Assembly: GCA_900546315.1 (NCBI GenBank)
Contig: URCP01000142.1
Location: forward strand, 1-5,013
Direction: 5' to 3'
DNA: 5,013 nt
From: an uncultured Eubacteriales bacterium
Lineage (GTDB): Bacteria > Bacillota > Clostridia > Oscillospirales > CAG-272
Below are positions 1 through 5,013 of the stretch, one piece after another (position 1 is the first letter of the stretch; the number at the start of each line of letters is the position of its first letter). The notes under the pieces are model-generated. The model ran no database searches, was not told the origin of the DNA, and was given only the letters and a program-made list of their open reading frames with translations. A program made the position numbers and the translations under genes.

Positions 1-1186
1 CTGCCCACGAGAACGTGTCGTACGGCATCTTGTTGGTCTCGTTCCAGCTGATCTTCGAGGTGACGAACCAGTCGACGCCGCTCTTCTTCAGTATCTGCGG
101 GAGAGCCGCGGAGTAACCGAACACGTCCGGGAGCCACAGAACGCGGTTCTCGACCCCGAACTCCTCGCGGAAGAATTTCTTGCCGTAGAGCACCTGTCTG
201 ACAAGGCTCTCGCCGGAGGTCAGGTTGCAGTCAGCCTCGACCCACATAGCGCCCTCGGGCTCCCAGCGGCCTTCCTTCACCATCTTCTTTATGTCTTCGT
301 AAAGCTCCGGAGCCTCTTCCTTGACGTCCTGATAGAGGAGCGGCTGAGAGGACATGAACTTATACTCCGGATAGCGCTTCATCAGCTCTATAACGGTAGC
401 GAACGATCTCTGCGCCTTCTCGCGGGTCTGCCTGAGTGTCCAGAGCCACGCGCAGTCGATGTGTGTGTGACCGATACCGACCGTCGTCGGAGCGTCGAGT
501 CCGCGCTCCTTTGAGCAGTACCTGCCGTAGAACTCGGTCTCCATGAAGTCTGCCGCGTCCTTTATTGATTCCCTGAACTCGTCGCTTCCGATCTCATAGA
601 GCTCGAGGCGGGAGACCGCGGCGTCAAGATATTTCACGATGTTCGCGTACTCAGAGGAATTGTGGTCGAGATAATCGAGCATCTCGAGCGGGGTACGGAT
701 GTCGTAGTAAAGCTGTTCGGCGTAGTCGTCGCGGTTTCTGAGCTCGGCGATGAAGCGGGCGTGCTCGATCTTTGCGCCTGTGTAGCCGTAAATGTAGCAG
801 TCGTAGTCGACCGTGTCATTGTCGAGGGTGACATAGAGGTGGTTCGTGTCAAGTCCCTGTCTGAGCTTTCCGTTTATGTACGCCATGAACTGCGGTTTGC
901 CCGCGTCCCATCCGGTGAGGTCGGTGCGGAGGACGAGCTCGGTCGTCATTCCCCTCATCTCCTCCGGAACGGTGAAGGTGAAGTGGAACCACGCGTGGGT
1001 GTCCCATCCCTCGCCCCAGACATCGCCGGAGTTAAAAGGCCTGAAATCTCCCTCGGGAGGGATCTTCGTGCCCTCCTTGTAGGGGCAGGGGAGAATTGTT
1101 ATGCCGTCGATAGCGCGGCCGTTGAGCGTGCGCGCGTCGTTTATGATGCCGAGATACCGGCGGATCTTTCGGAGTTGTTTTTCCAT
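1..1186 (-). CDS. GH38 alpha-mannosidase, MAN2C1-like, N-terminal part (C-terminus beyond left edge)
   Basis: Encodes the first 395 residues of a glycoside hydrolase family 38 alpha-mannosidase, with no internal stop. Residues 1-130 resemble the N-terminal beta-rich domain of the cytosolic MAN2C1/Ams1 type (GWDTHAWFHFTFTVPE near 60-75). The catalytic domain begins near 235 with HTHIDCAWLWTLRQT; His242 and Asp244 match the family zinc ligands. VEADCNLTSGESLVRQ (316-331) carries the likely nucleophile Asp319, and LWLPDVFGYSAALPQIL (350-366) is another family hallmark. The last zinc-binding His lies outside the window. No signal peptide is visible, so it is probably cytoplasmic, trimming alpha-mannosides from imported oligosaccharides. 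Family members are about 1000 residues, so roughly 60 percent is missing. The ATG at 1186 is chosen because AAAGGA (complement of 1195-1200) lies 8 nt upstream. It is transcribed divergently from rimM. The family call is firm; exact linkage specificity cannot be judged. Confidence 0.95.
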   Translation of the reverse strand, partial: MEKQLRKIRRYLGIINDARTLNGRAIDGITILPCPYKEGTKIPPEGDFRPFNSGDVWGEGWDTHAWFHFTFTVPEEMRGMTTELVLRTDLTGWDAGKPQFMAYINGKLRQGLDTNHLYVTLDNDTVDYDCYIYGYTGAKIEHARFIAELRNRDDYAEQLYYDIRTPLEMLDYLDHNSSEYANIVKYLDAAVSRLELYEIGSDEFRESIKDAADFMETEFYGRYCSKERGLDAPTTVGIGHTHIDCAWLWTLRQTREKAQRSFATVIELMKRYPEYKFMSSQPLLYQDVKEEAPELYEDIKKMVKEGRWEPEGAMWVEADCNLTSGESLVRQVLYGKKFFREEFGVENRVLWLPDVFGYSAALPQILKKSGVDWFVTSKISWNETNKMPYDTFSWA

Positions 1187-1238
1187 CGGAAAATTCCTTT
1201 CTGAAATAATATCAGGTGTGAAGGCTGTGCCTGACTCA

Positions 1239-1267
1239 ATTATACACGACCGCGCGGCAAAAGTCAA
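1239..1267 (-). promoter_or_regulatory. Sigma-A type promoter of the alpha-mannosidase gene
   Basis: Read on the minus strand, TTGACT (complement of 1262-1267) is the -35 box and TATAAT (complement of 1239-1244) is a perfect -10 box, with a 17-bp spacer. Transcription would start near 1232, giving a leader of about 46 nt before the ATG at 1186. The match to housekeeping promoters is strong. The inverted repeats at 1287-1310 sit upstream of the -35, where an activator could act. No experimental support is available. Confidence 0.8.
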
Positions 1268-1286
1268 CAGATATCCGCGAATATTT

Positions 1287-1326
1287 CACATATGTGCAAC
1301 AAATTTGCACTCCCGGCATATATGTG
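1287..1326. promoter_or_regulatory. Cluster of small inverted and direct repeats, candidate operator
   Basis: Three symmetric elements lie together between the divergent promoters. CACATATGTG (1287-1296) is a perfect 10-bp palindrome. GTGCAA (1294-1299) and TTGCAC (1305-1310) form a perfect inverted repeat with a 5-bp gap. CATATATG (1317-1324) is a perfect 8-bp palindrome. ATATGTG also recurs as a direct repeat at 1290 and 1320, exactly 30 bp or about three helical turns apart. Relative to the predicted mannosidase start site the 17-bp repeat lies at about -62 to -78, a position typical of activators. An AraC- or LacI-family regulator of mannoside use would fit, but no regulator is encoded in the window and AT-rich sequence gives short palindromes by chance. 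Confidence 0.35.
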
Positions 1327-1349
1327 ACGAACAAATTAAATTCTGCTTA

Positions 1350-1380
1350 TATCACTTGATTATATCGGAAAAATGTGATA
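1350..1380. repeat. Inverted repeat flanking the core of the rimM promoter
   Basis: TATCAC (1350-1355) and GTGATA (1375-1380) are perfect 6-bp complements separated by 19 bp. The left arm abuts the -35 box and the right arm covers the extended -10 TG and the first bases of the -10. A repressor bound here would block RNA polymerase. It may equally be coincidence, since the arms are short and the region is AT-rich. Confidence 0.25.
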
Positions 1381-1384
1381 CAAT
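1356..1384 (+). promoter_or_regulatory. Sigma-A type extended -10 promoter of the rimM operon
   Basis: TTGATT (1356-1361) is the -35 box and TACAAT (1379-1384) the -10 box, separated by 17 bp. TG at 1376-1377, one base before the -10, makes it an extended -10 promoter. Predicted start is near 1391, giving a leader of about 41 nt before rimM. The leader contains CGCGG twice (1393-1397 and 1403-1407). This promoter probably drives rimM, trmD, the MurJ-like gene and the gene after it, because no other good promoter is seen within the cluster. Confidence 0.8.
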
Positions 1385-1431
1385 ATAGTAAGCGCGGTAA
1401 ATCGCGGATTATTTGCTGAAAGAAGTATGAT

Positions 1432-2007
1432 ATGAAAGAACAATATCTCGAATGCGGCAGGATAACCAGCACGCACGGTGTGCGCGGAGCGGTCATGATA
1501 GAGTCCTGGTGCGACAGTCCGGAGGTTCTCTGCGGCGTCCGGAAGCTATGGTATAAGAAAAAGGACGAATACATCCCCCTCGAGGTGACGAAGGCGTCGG
1601 TACACAAGGGAAGGGTTCTCGCGCAGTTCTACGGCGTCGACTCAATTGAGGAGGCGAGCCTGCTGAAAAACCGCGTCGTTTACGCCGACCGGGAGGATCT
1701 TCCGGTCGGGGAGGACAGGGTCTTCGTCGCGGATATGCTCGGTCTGCCCGTCATCGACGCGTCGACCGGGAACACGCTCGGAGTGCTCGAGGATTATATC
1801 GAGAACCCGGCGAACGATCTCTTTTCGGTGAGAACCCCCGACGGACGCGAGGTGCTTGTGCCGGTGGTCGACGAGTTCATAGACCATGTCGACGACGAAA
1901 AGGTATATCTCTCGCCGATACCCGGTATGTTCGACGATGGGGACGACACTGACGGCGACGATGATAATGATGACGACGGCGGAGAGAGCGAAGACGATGC
2001 GCTTTGA
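1432..2007 (+). CDS. rimM: Ribosome maturation factor RimM with an acidic C-terminal tail
   Basis: A 191-residue RimM, the 30S-subunit maturation factor that binds ribosomal protein S19 and helps fold the 3' (head) domain of 16S rRNA. The N-terminal RimM domain opens with the family signature (ECGRITSTHGVRGAV, 7-21). The C-terminal PRC-barrel contains ENPANDLFSVRTPDG (124-138), where many homologs have GAND, and ends with the usual SPIPGM (161-166). Residues 167-191 form an extra tail with 15 Asp/Glu out of 25 and no basic residue, so the protein is longer than the usual 165-180. The start at 1432 is preceded by a weak purine-rich site (GAAAGAAG, 1418-1425); an ATG at 1427 is in another frame. 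It has its own promoter and overlaps trmD by 11 bp. No rpsP or khpA precedes it. Confidence 0.96.
   Translation: MKEQYLECGRITSTHGVRGAVMIESWCDSPEVLCGVRKLWYKKKDEYIPLEVTKASVHKGRVLAQFYGVDSIEEASLLKNRVVYADREDLPVGEDRVFVADMLGLPVIDASTGNTLGVLEDYIENPANDLFSVRTPDGREVLVPVVDEFIDHVDDEKVYLSPIPGMFDDGDDTDGDDDNDDDGGESEDDAL
1981..1986 (+). promoter_or_regulatory. Likely trmD ribosome binding site inside rimM
   Basis: GGAGAG lies 10 nt before the trmD ATG at 1997, within the codons for the acidic RimM tail. It is the best Shine-Dalgarno match nearby and supports 1997 as the trmD start. The position within translated rimM suggests translational coupling. Confidence 0.5.
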
Positions 2008-2743
2008 CATTATGACCCTCTTCCCGGAGGTCGTTGACATGATGCTCGGCTCGTCCATAATCGGCAGGGCACGGCAGGGCGGGCTGATCGAGGTCCGTAC
2101 GCACAATATACGCGACTATTCGAAGGACAAGCATCACCGCGTCGACGACACTCCATACGGCGGCGGAAAGGGAATGCTGATGGCGGCGCCGCCGATATGC
2201 GACTGCTTTGACGCCATCGTTTCGGAGCAGGGAGACGCCGGTATAAAGCGCCGGGTCATCTATATGTCCCCGCGCGGGAAGGTTCTGACACAAAAGAGAG
2301 CCTTCGAGCTGACGGAATACGACAATATCGTGATACTCTGCGGTCACTATGAGGGCGTCGACGAGAGAGCGATCGAAGAAATTGTCGACGAGGAAATGTC
2401 AATCGGCGACTATGTGCTGACCGGCGGGGAGCTTCCGGCGTGCGTTCTGGTCGACTGCGTGTCAAGGATGATAGACGGCGTTCTCGCTGAAGAGGATTGC
2501 TGGAAGAAAGAGAGCATCGCGTCCGGAATGCTCGAGTACCCGCAGTACACCCGCCCGGTCGAGTTCCGCGGAAGGAAGGTGCCGGAGGTGCTGCTTTCCG
2601 GTCATCACGCGAATATCGAGCGGTGGAGGCTGTCAGAGGCTCTTAAGAAGACGATCGACGCCCGTCCCGACCTGCTTGAGGGCGAGAGCTCACGGATCAC
2701 CGATATTCCGGAGAAAAAGTCTGGTGCGCCCGATGAAAAATAA
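1997..2743 (+). CDS. trmD: tRNA (guanine37-N1)-methyltransferase TrmD
   Basis: A 248-residue TrmD, the SPOUT-family knotted enzyme that uses S-adenosylmethionine to make m1G37 in tRNAs with G36, preventing +1 frameshifting. Hallmarks are MRFDIMTLFPE at the start, HHRVDDTPYGGGKGMLM (46-62), the knot region CGHYEGVDERA (115-125) and MSIGDYVLTGGELPA (134-148), YPQYTRP (181-187) and LSGHHANIERWR (200-211). Arg157 corresponds to E. coli Arg154. The position of the catalytic Asp169 is Glu172 here (KKESIASG). Lys58 replaces the usual Pro of GGGPGM. The frame is open upstream to 1886, but the ATG at 1997 gives the conserved N-terminus and normal length, so the longer form is rejected. It overlaps rimM and the MurJ-like gene by 11 bp each. 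rplS, the common downstream neighbour, is absent. Confidence 0.96.
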   Translation: MRFDIMTLFPEVVDMMLGSSIIGRARQGGLIEVRTHNIRDYSKDKHHRVDDTPYGGGKGMLMAAPPICDCFDAIVSEQGDAGIKRRVIYMSPRGKVLTQKRAFELTEYDNIVILCGHYEGVDERAIEEIVDEEMSIGDYVLTGGELPACVLVDCVSRMIDGVLAEEDCWKKESIASGMLEYPQYTRPVEFRGRKVPEVLLSGHHANIERWRLSEALKKTIDARPDLLEGESSRITDIPEKKSGAPDEK

Positions 2744-4331
2744 GGAAATACGGAACAAATCCGGCTCCGGAGCCGTCAGAACAGTCGGGATAATGATGGG
2801 AGCGACGGTCATCTCGAAGCTGCTCGGGATGCTCCGCGGAGTGCTGCAAACGAGGGCTTGGGGAACCACCCCGCAGGCGAACGCTTTCACGGCGGCGTCG
2901 AAGCTGCCGCTGGCGGTATTCGATATGTTCCTGTCGGCGGCGGTGCTCGGGTGCTTCATCCCGGTTTATAACAGCCTTGTGAAGAAGGACGGGCTGTCGG
3001 ACGAGACGGATATGCGTGAGGCTGACCGGTTCGCCTCGGTGTTCCTGACGTTTATAATTGCTGTGTGCGGACTCGCGGCGCTGCTCGGGATCATATTTGC
3101 GGAGCCGCTTCTGAGGCTCATGACGGCGGGACTTGACGCTGAGACGTTCGCTCTTGCCGTGACGCTGACGAGAATGATGTTCCCGATGATGATCTTCACC
3201 GGTGCGGCTTACACGCTCGTCGGGGTGCTTCAATCGAAGGGCTCGTTCGTAGCGCCCGCTATGATAAGCGCGATATCGAACGCGGGGGTAGTCATATATC
3301 TCGCGGTCGTGAACCCTCTGCTCGGGGACAAGGGCATTTACGGGCTCGCCGCGGCTTATACGCTCGCGTGGCTGATACAGCTTCTGACGCTCGTCGCGCC
3401 GCTTAAAAAGCTCGGGTTTTCCTACAGACCGAGACTTGATCTGAAGGACCCGCCGCTGATAAAGGCGCTTAAGATGGCTCCGCCGATAATGGCGGGCTCG
3501 TGGCTCTCGCCGATGGGCGTCCTGCTCGGGCAGTATTTCGCGGCGCAGGTGGCGGTCAGGATGGCTGTTCCGGGCGCGACTACTGTGTTTGACTGCGCGA
3601 ACAACATCTATGTGATGATCGCCGGGACGCTGACATATTCGATATGCAACTACACGTTCCCGAAGCTCTCACGGCTCGCGGGAAACGACGGGAAGGGCTT
3701 TGCCGCGACGATACGCGGCGGGCTTGTTTCGGCTCTCTATATCGCGGTGCCGTTTATGGCGGCGGCGCTGGTGCTTGCCGGTGAGGGAGTCTCTGTGCTC
3801 TACAAGAGGGGAGCTTTTACCGCGGAGGACGCGAAAAATACCGCTATGGCGCTCAGACCGATGCTCGCCGCGATGCCGTTTTTCTGCGTGACAGAACTGT
3901 TCTCGAGGGTTTTCTACTCGAAGAATCAGGTTAAGATACCGATGTTCGCGGCGGTCGCGGGAATAGCGGCGAACGCTCTCACTGGAAGTGTTCTCGTGAG
4001 GACAGGCATCGGAAGCGTCGCGGCGGTCGGCGCGGCTAACGGCGTCGGGCAGTTCGTATCGGCGCTGATACTCTTCGTTTTCGCGGTGAAAAGGATACAG
4101 GGGCTCATCGACAAGGGACTTGTGCGCGACACGCTCGGGATACTTTTCGGCGGGGGCGTCGTGTTTGCCGTATCGGCGGTCATGTCGAGGCTTGTCTCAA
4201 GCGAACCTTATACGGCGTCGTTCATTACAAATGTCGTTAAGGCGGTCGTGATATTCGCGCCGTCGGCTGTGCTGTATCTTGTGCTCACGAAGCTCGCGCG
4301 TATCGGGCTTTTCGGGAAGAACAGACTGTGA
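2733..4331 (+). CDS. murJ: MurJ/MVF-family lipid-linked glycan flippase, divergent
   Basis: A 532-residue integral membrane protein of the MVF (MurJ) branch of the MOP flippase superfamily, with about 14 predicted helices (roughly 17-37, 58-80, 102-123, 140-166, 172-193, 203-223, 241-262, 285-308, 325-348, 375-398, 403-420, 432-452, 466-487, 496-517). Family signs include SKLLGMLRG (28-36), LYKRGAFTAEDAKNTAMAL (356-374) and FSRVFYSKNQVKIPM (390-404). MurJ moves lipid II across the membrane for peptidoglycan synthesis. By eye against E. coli MurJ, Arg24 and Lys46 are kept (Arg35, Lys57), Arg18 is Lys29, but Asp25, Asp39, Arg52, Glu57 and Arg270 become Gly36, Asn50, Phe63, Ser68 and Asn291. The substrate may therefore differ. 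ATG 2733 gives an 11-bp overlap with trmD. GTG 2724 is an alternative, 10 nt after GGAG at 2710-2713. Family is sure; the symbol is tentative. Confidence 0.85.
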   Translation: MKNKEIRNKSGSGAVRTVGIMMGATVISKLLGMLRGVLQTRAWGTTPQANAFTAASKLPLAVFDMFLSAAVLGCFIPVYNSLVKKDGLSDETDMREADRFASVFLTFIIAVCGLAALLGIIFAEPLLRLMTAGLDAETFALAVTLTRMMFPMMIFTGAAYTLVGVLQSKGSFVAPAMISAISNAGVVIYLAVVNPLLGDKGIYGLAAAYTLAWLIQLLTLVAPLKKLGFSYRPRLDLKDPPLIKALKMAPPIMAGSWLSPMGVLLGQYFAAQVAVRMAVPGATTVFDCANNIYVMIAGTLTYSICNYTFPKLSRLAGNDGKGFAATIRGGLVSALYIAVPFMAAALVLAGEGVSVLYKRGAFTAEDAKNTAMALRPMLAAMPFFCVTELFSRVFYSKNQVKIPMFAAVAGIAANALTGSVLVRTGIGSVAAVGAANGVGQFVSALILFVFAVKRIQGLIDKGLVRDTLGILFGGGVVFAVSAVMSRLVSSEPYTASFITNVVKAVVIFAPSAVLYLVLTKLARIGLFGKNRL

Positions 4332-4342
4332 CGCGTTACGCG
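4332..4342 (+). repeat. Short perfect inverted repeat right after the MurJ-like stop codon
   Basis: CGCG (4332-4335) and CGCG (4339-4342) are separated by TTA and could form a four-pair hairpin with a three-base loop. There is no T-run after it, so it is not an intrinsic terminator. The arms are too short to claim a function. Confidence 0.2.
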
Positions 4343-4346
4343 GTCT

Positions 4347-4381
4347 CCGGGCACTGACCGCTCAGAAAAAACAAGTGCCGG
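4347..4381 (+). repeat. Imperfect hairpin just before the start of the last gene
   Basis: GGCACT (4350-4355) pairs perfectly with AGTGCC (4374-4379). With a bulged G at 4349, CC at 4347-4348 can extend the stem to GG at 4380-4381. The loop is about 18 nt and A-rich. The right arm reaches into the GGAAAGG purine stretch (4380-4386) and could partly hide it from ribosomes. No T-run follows, so it is not an intrinsic terminator. It could be an mRNA control hairpin or chance. Confidence 0.3.
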
Positions 4382-4386
4382 AAAGG
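4380..4386 (+). promoter_or_regulatory. Purine-rich site that leaves the last gene's start ambiguous
   Basis: GGAAAGG is a good Shine-Dalgarno-like run but directly abuts the in-frame ATG at 4387, leaving no spacer. The well-formed ATG at 4391 is in another frame and stops after three codons (ATG CAG ATT TGA). In-frame TTG at 4399 lies 12 nt after the last G of the run, slightly long but usable. In-frame GTG at 4375 is also possible but poorly served. Confidence 0.4.
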
Positions 4387-5013
4387 ATGAATGCAGATTT
4401 GAAAAATGAAAACACAGGCGCGGGAAAGCGTCGGCTCAGCCTCGGGTCGCTGATCACGGGCTCGGTGATAATCTCGTTTCTCATGAAGATAGCGGGGATC
4501 ATATACTCACGCCTCGCGAACGGCTTCTTCGGCAGGATATTCACCGCGTACGACCGCGAGAACGAGGCGGTCAAAAGCAGCGCCGCCGCAGGGCTTCTGA
4601 CCGGGCGCTGCAGGACGGCGGAGGAGCGCGCCTCGAAACAGGCGAAGCCGATAAAGCACCGGATAGCCGAAGGCTTCGAGAACAGCGTGATACTCGGGAA
4701 AATCCGCGGCTGGCTGAGGGGAATGCTCGCGTGCCAGATAAAGGTGTACGGACTGTTCCTGTTCTCGTTCGCTCTTTACACGACGATAATCTATGTCGCG
4801 AAGCTGTTTCTTTTTAAGAACGCCGAGGTAGACATCGGCGTCATCGTGACGCTGACACTGACCGTCATCGCGTCGGTCGCTATGATCTCGTCGAGACACA
4901 CTCTCGCCGGGGCTCTGATCGGGAGCGGGGCGGCGAGCTTCTTCCTGTTCAGGGTCGTCGGGCTGAGGCGCGGGACTTTCGAGAAGGCGGGAGAAGCCGA
5001 GGGACGCTACAAC
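4387..5013 (+). CDS. Unrecognised polytopic membrane protein, N-terminal part (runs off right edge)
   Basis: The open frame continues to the window edge without a stop, giving 209 residues. A polar start (1-18) is followed by a hydrophobic stretch at about 19-40 (SLITGSVIISFLMKIAGIIY), then a basic soluble stretch (41-118) including SRLANGFFGRIFTAYDRENE. Further likely membrane helices are at 119-143, 149-168 and 172-193. No catalytic motif is visible. From memory, some clostridial proteins called O-antigen ligase/polymerase-like (Wzy/WaaL fold) have a similar N-terminal layout, with basic loop then several helices, but this is a weak guess since the diagnostic C-terminal region is missing. 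It follows the flippase gene by 55 bp with no promoter or terminator seen, so a shared transcript is likely. The start is uncertain: ATG 4387 is used, with TTG 4399 and GTG 4375 as alternatives. Base and codon use match the neighbours. Confidence 0.75.
   Translation, partial: MNADLKNENTGAGKRRLSLGSLITGSVIISFLMKIAGIIYSRLANGFFGRIFTAYDRENEAVKSSAAAGLLTGRCRTAEERASKQAKPIKHRIAEGFENSVILGKIRGWLRGMLACQIKVYGLFLFSFALYTTIIYVAKLFLFKNAEVDIGVIVTLTLTVIASVAMISSRHTLAGALIGSGAASFFLFRVVGLRRGTFEKAGEAEGRYN

Noticed and set aside
662..1204. Long plus-strand open frame opposite the mannosidase
   Set aside because: The minus strand has clear GH38 motifs throughout. The plus-strand frame is a GC-rich antisense shadow with no recognisable domain.
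1886..1996. N-terminal extension of TrmD by 37 residues
   Set aside because: It lies in the out-of-frame acidic-tail region of rimM, resembles no TrmD sequence, and the conserved start MRFDIMTLFPE begins at 1997.
1926..2000. Frameshift or assembly error creating the acidic rimM tail
   Set aside because: The frame stays in phase with the conserved PRC-barrel, ends in a stop overlapping the correct trmD start, and the trmD frame begins normally, so no error needs to be invoked.
1642..2347. Minus-strand open frames across rimM and trmD
   Set aside because: Both plus-strand genes are conserved families. The reverse frames are compositionally biased shadows with no start signals.
2676..2732. N-terminal extension of the flippase from TTG 2676
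   Set aside because: It would overlap trmD by 68 nt, adds an Arg-rich stretch unlike MurJ N-termini, and lacks a well-placed ribosome binding site.
2697..3233. Minus-strand open frames under the flippase gene
   Set aside because: Arg/His-rich shadow translation of a GC-rich membrane-protein gene; no domain or ribosome binding site.
4332..4386. Intrinsic terminator between the flippase gene and the last gene
   Set aside because: Two small hairpins exist, but neither is followed by a T-run, and the A-rich loop does not act as one on the plus strand.
4507..4899. Minus-strand open frame opposite the last gene
   Set aside because: The plus-strand frame is open for 209 codons with sensible hydrophobic helices. 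The reverse product is a low-complexity Arg-rich shadow.

Overview
The window looks like chromosomal DNA from a GC-rich Firmicute, most likely an uncultured gut-type Clostridia (Oscillospirales or Christensenellales). This is inferred from four things: GC-rich genes with frequent ATA and AGG codons, an AT-rich intergenic promoter region with consensus-like sigma-A boxes, a Gram-positive style rimM-trmD pair, and a cytosolic-type GH38 mannosidase. No RNA gene, insertion sequence, CRISPR array or convincing terminator was seen.

Layout. The left part (1-1186, minus strand) holds the first 395 codons of a GH38 alpha-mannosidase that runs off the left edge. Next is a 245-bp AT-rich divergent intergenic region (1187-1431). 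It carries one good promoter per direction and a cluster of small inverted repeats that may be an operator. To the right is a tightly packed plus-strand cluster: rimM (1432-2007), trmD (1997-2743), a MurJ/MVF-family 14-helix flippase (2733-4331) and the first 209 codons of an unrecognised polytopic membrane protein (4387 to the right edge). rimM/trmD and trmD/murJ each overlap by exactly 11 bp, and the fourth gene follows after 55 bp, so the four probably form one transcription unit.

How the genes fit together. RimM matures the 30S subunit and TrmD makes m1G37 in tRNA, so the operon head is translation-related. Here these genes lack the usual rpsP upstream and rplS downstream. Instead they lead directly into envelope genes: a putative lipid-linked glycan flippase and a membrane protein of unknown role. 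The mannosidase on the other strand is probably an independently regulated glycan-catabolism gene.

The most interesting signals are these. The MurJ homolog lacks most of the charged residues that define the MurJ cavity. It is paired with an unrecognised membrane protein, which could mean a different lipid-linked substrate. RimM has a 25-residue Asp/Glu-rich tail, and TrmD has Glu at the position of the catalytic Asp169 of the E. coli enzyme. Alignments to E. coli proteins were made by eye from memory and need confirmation.
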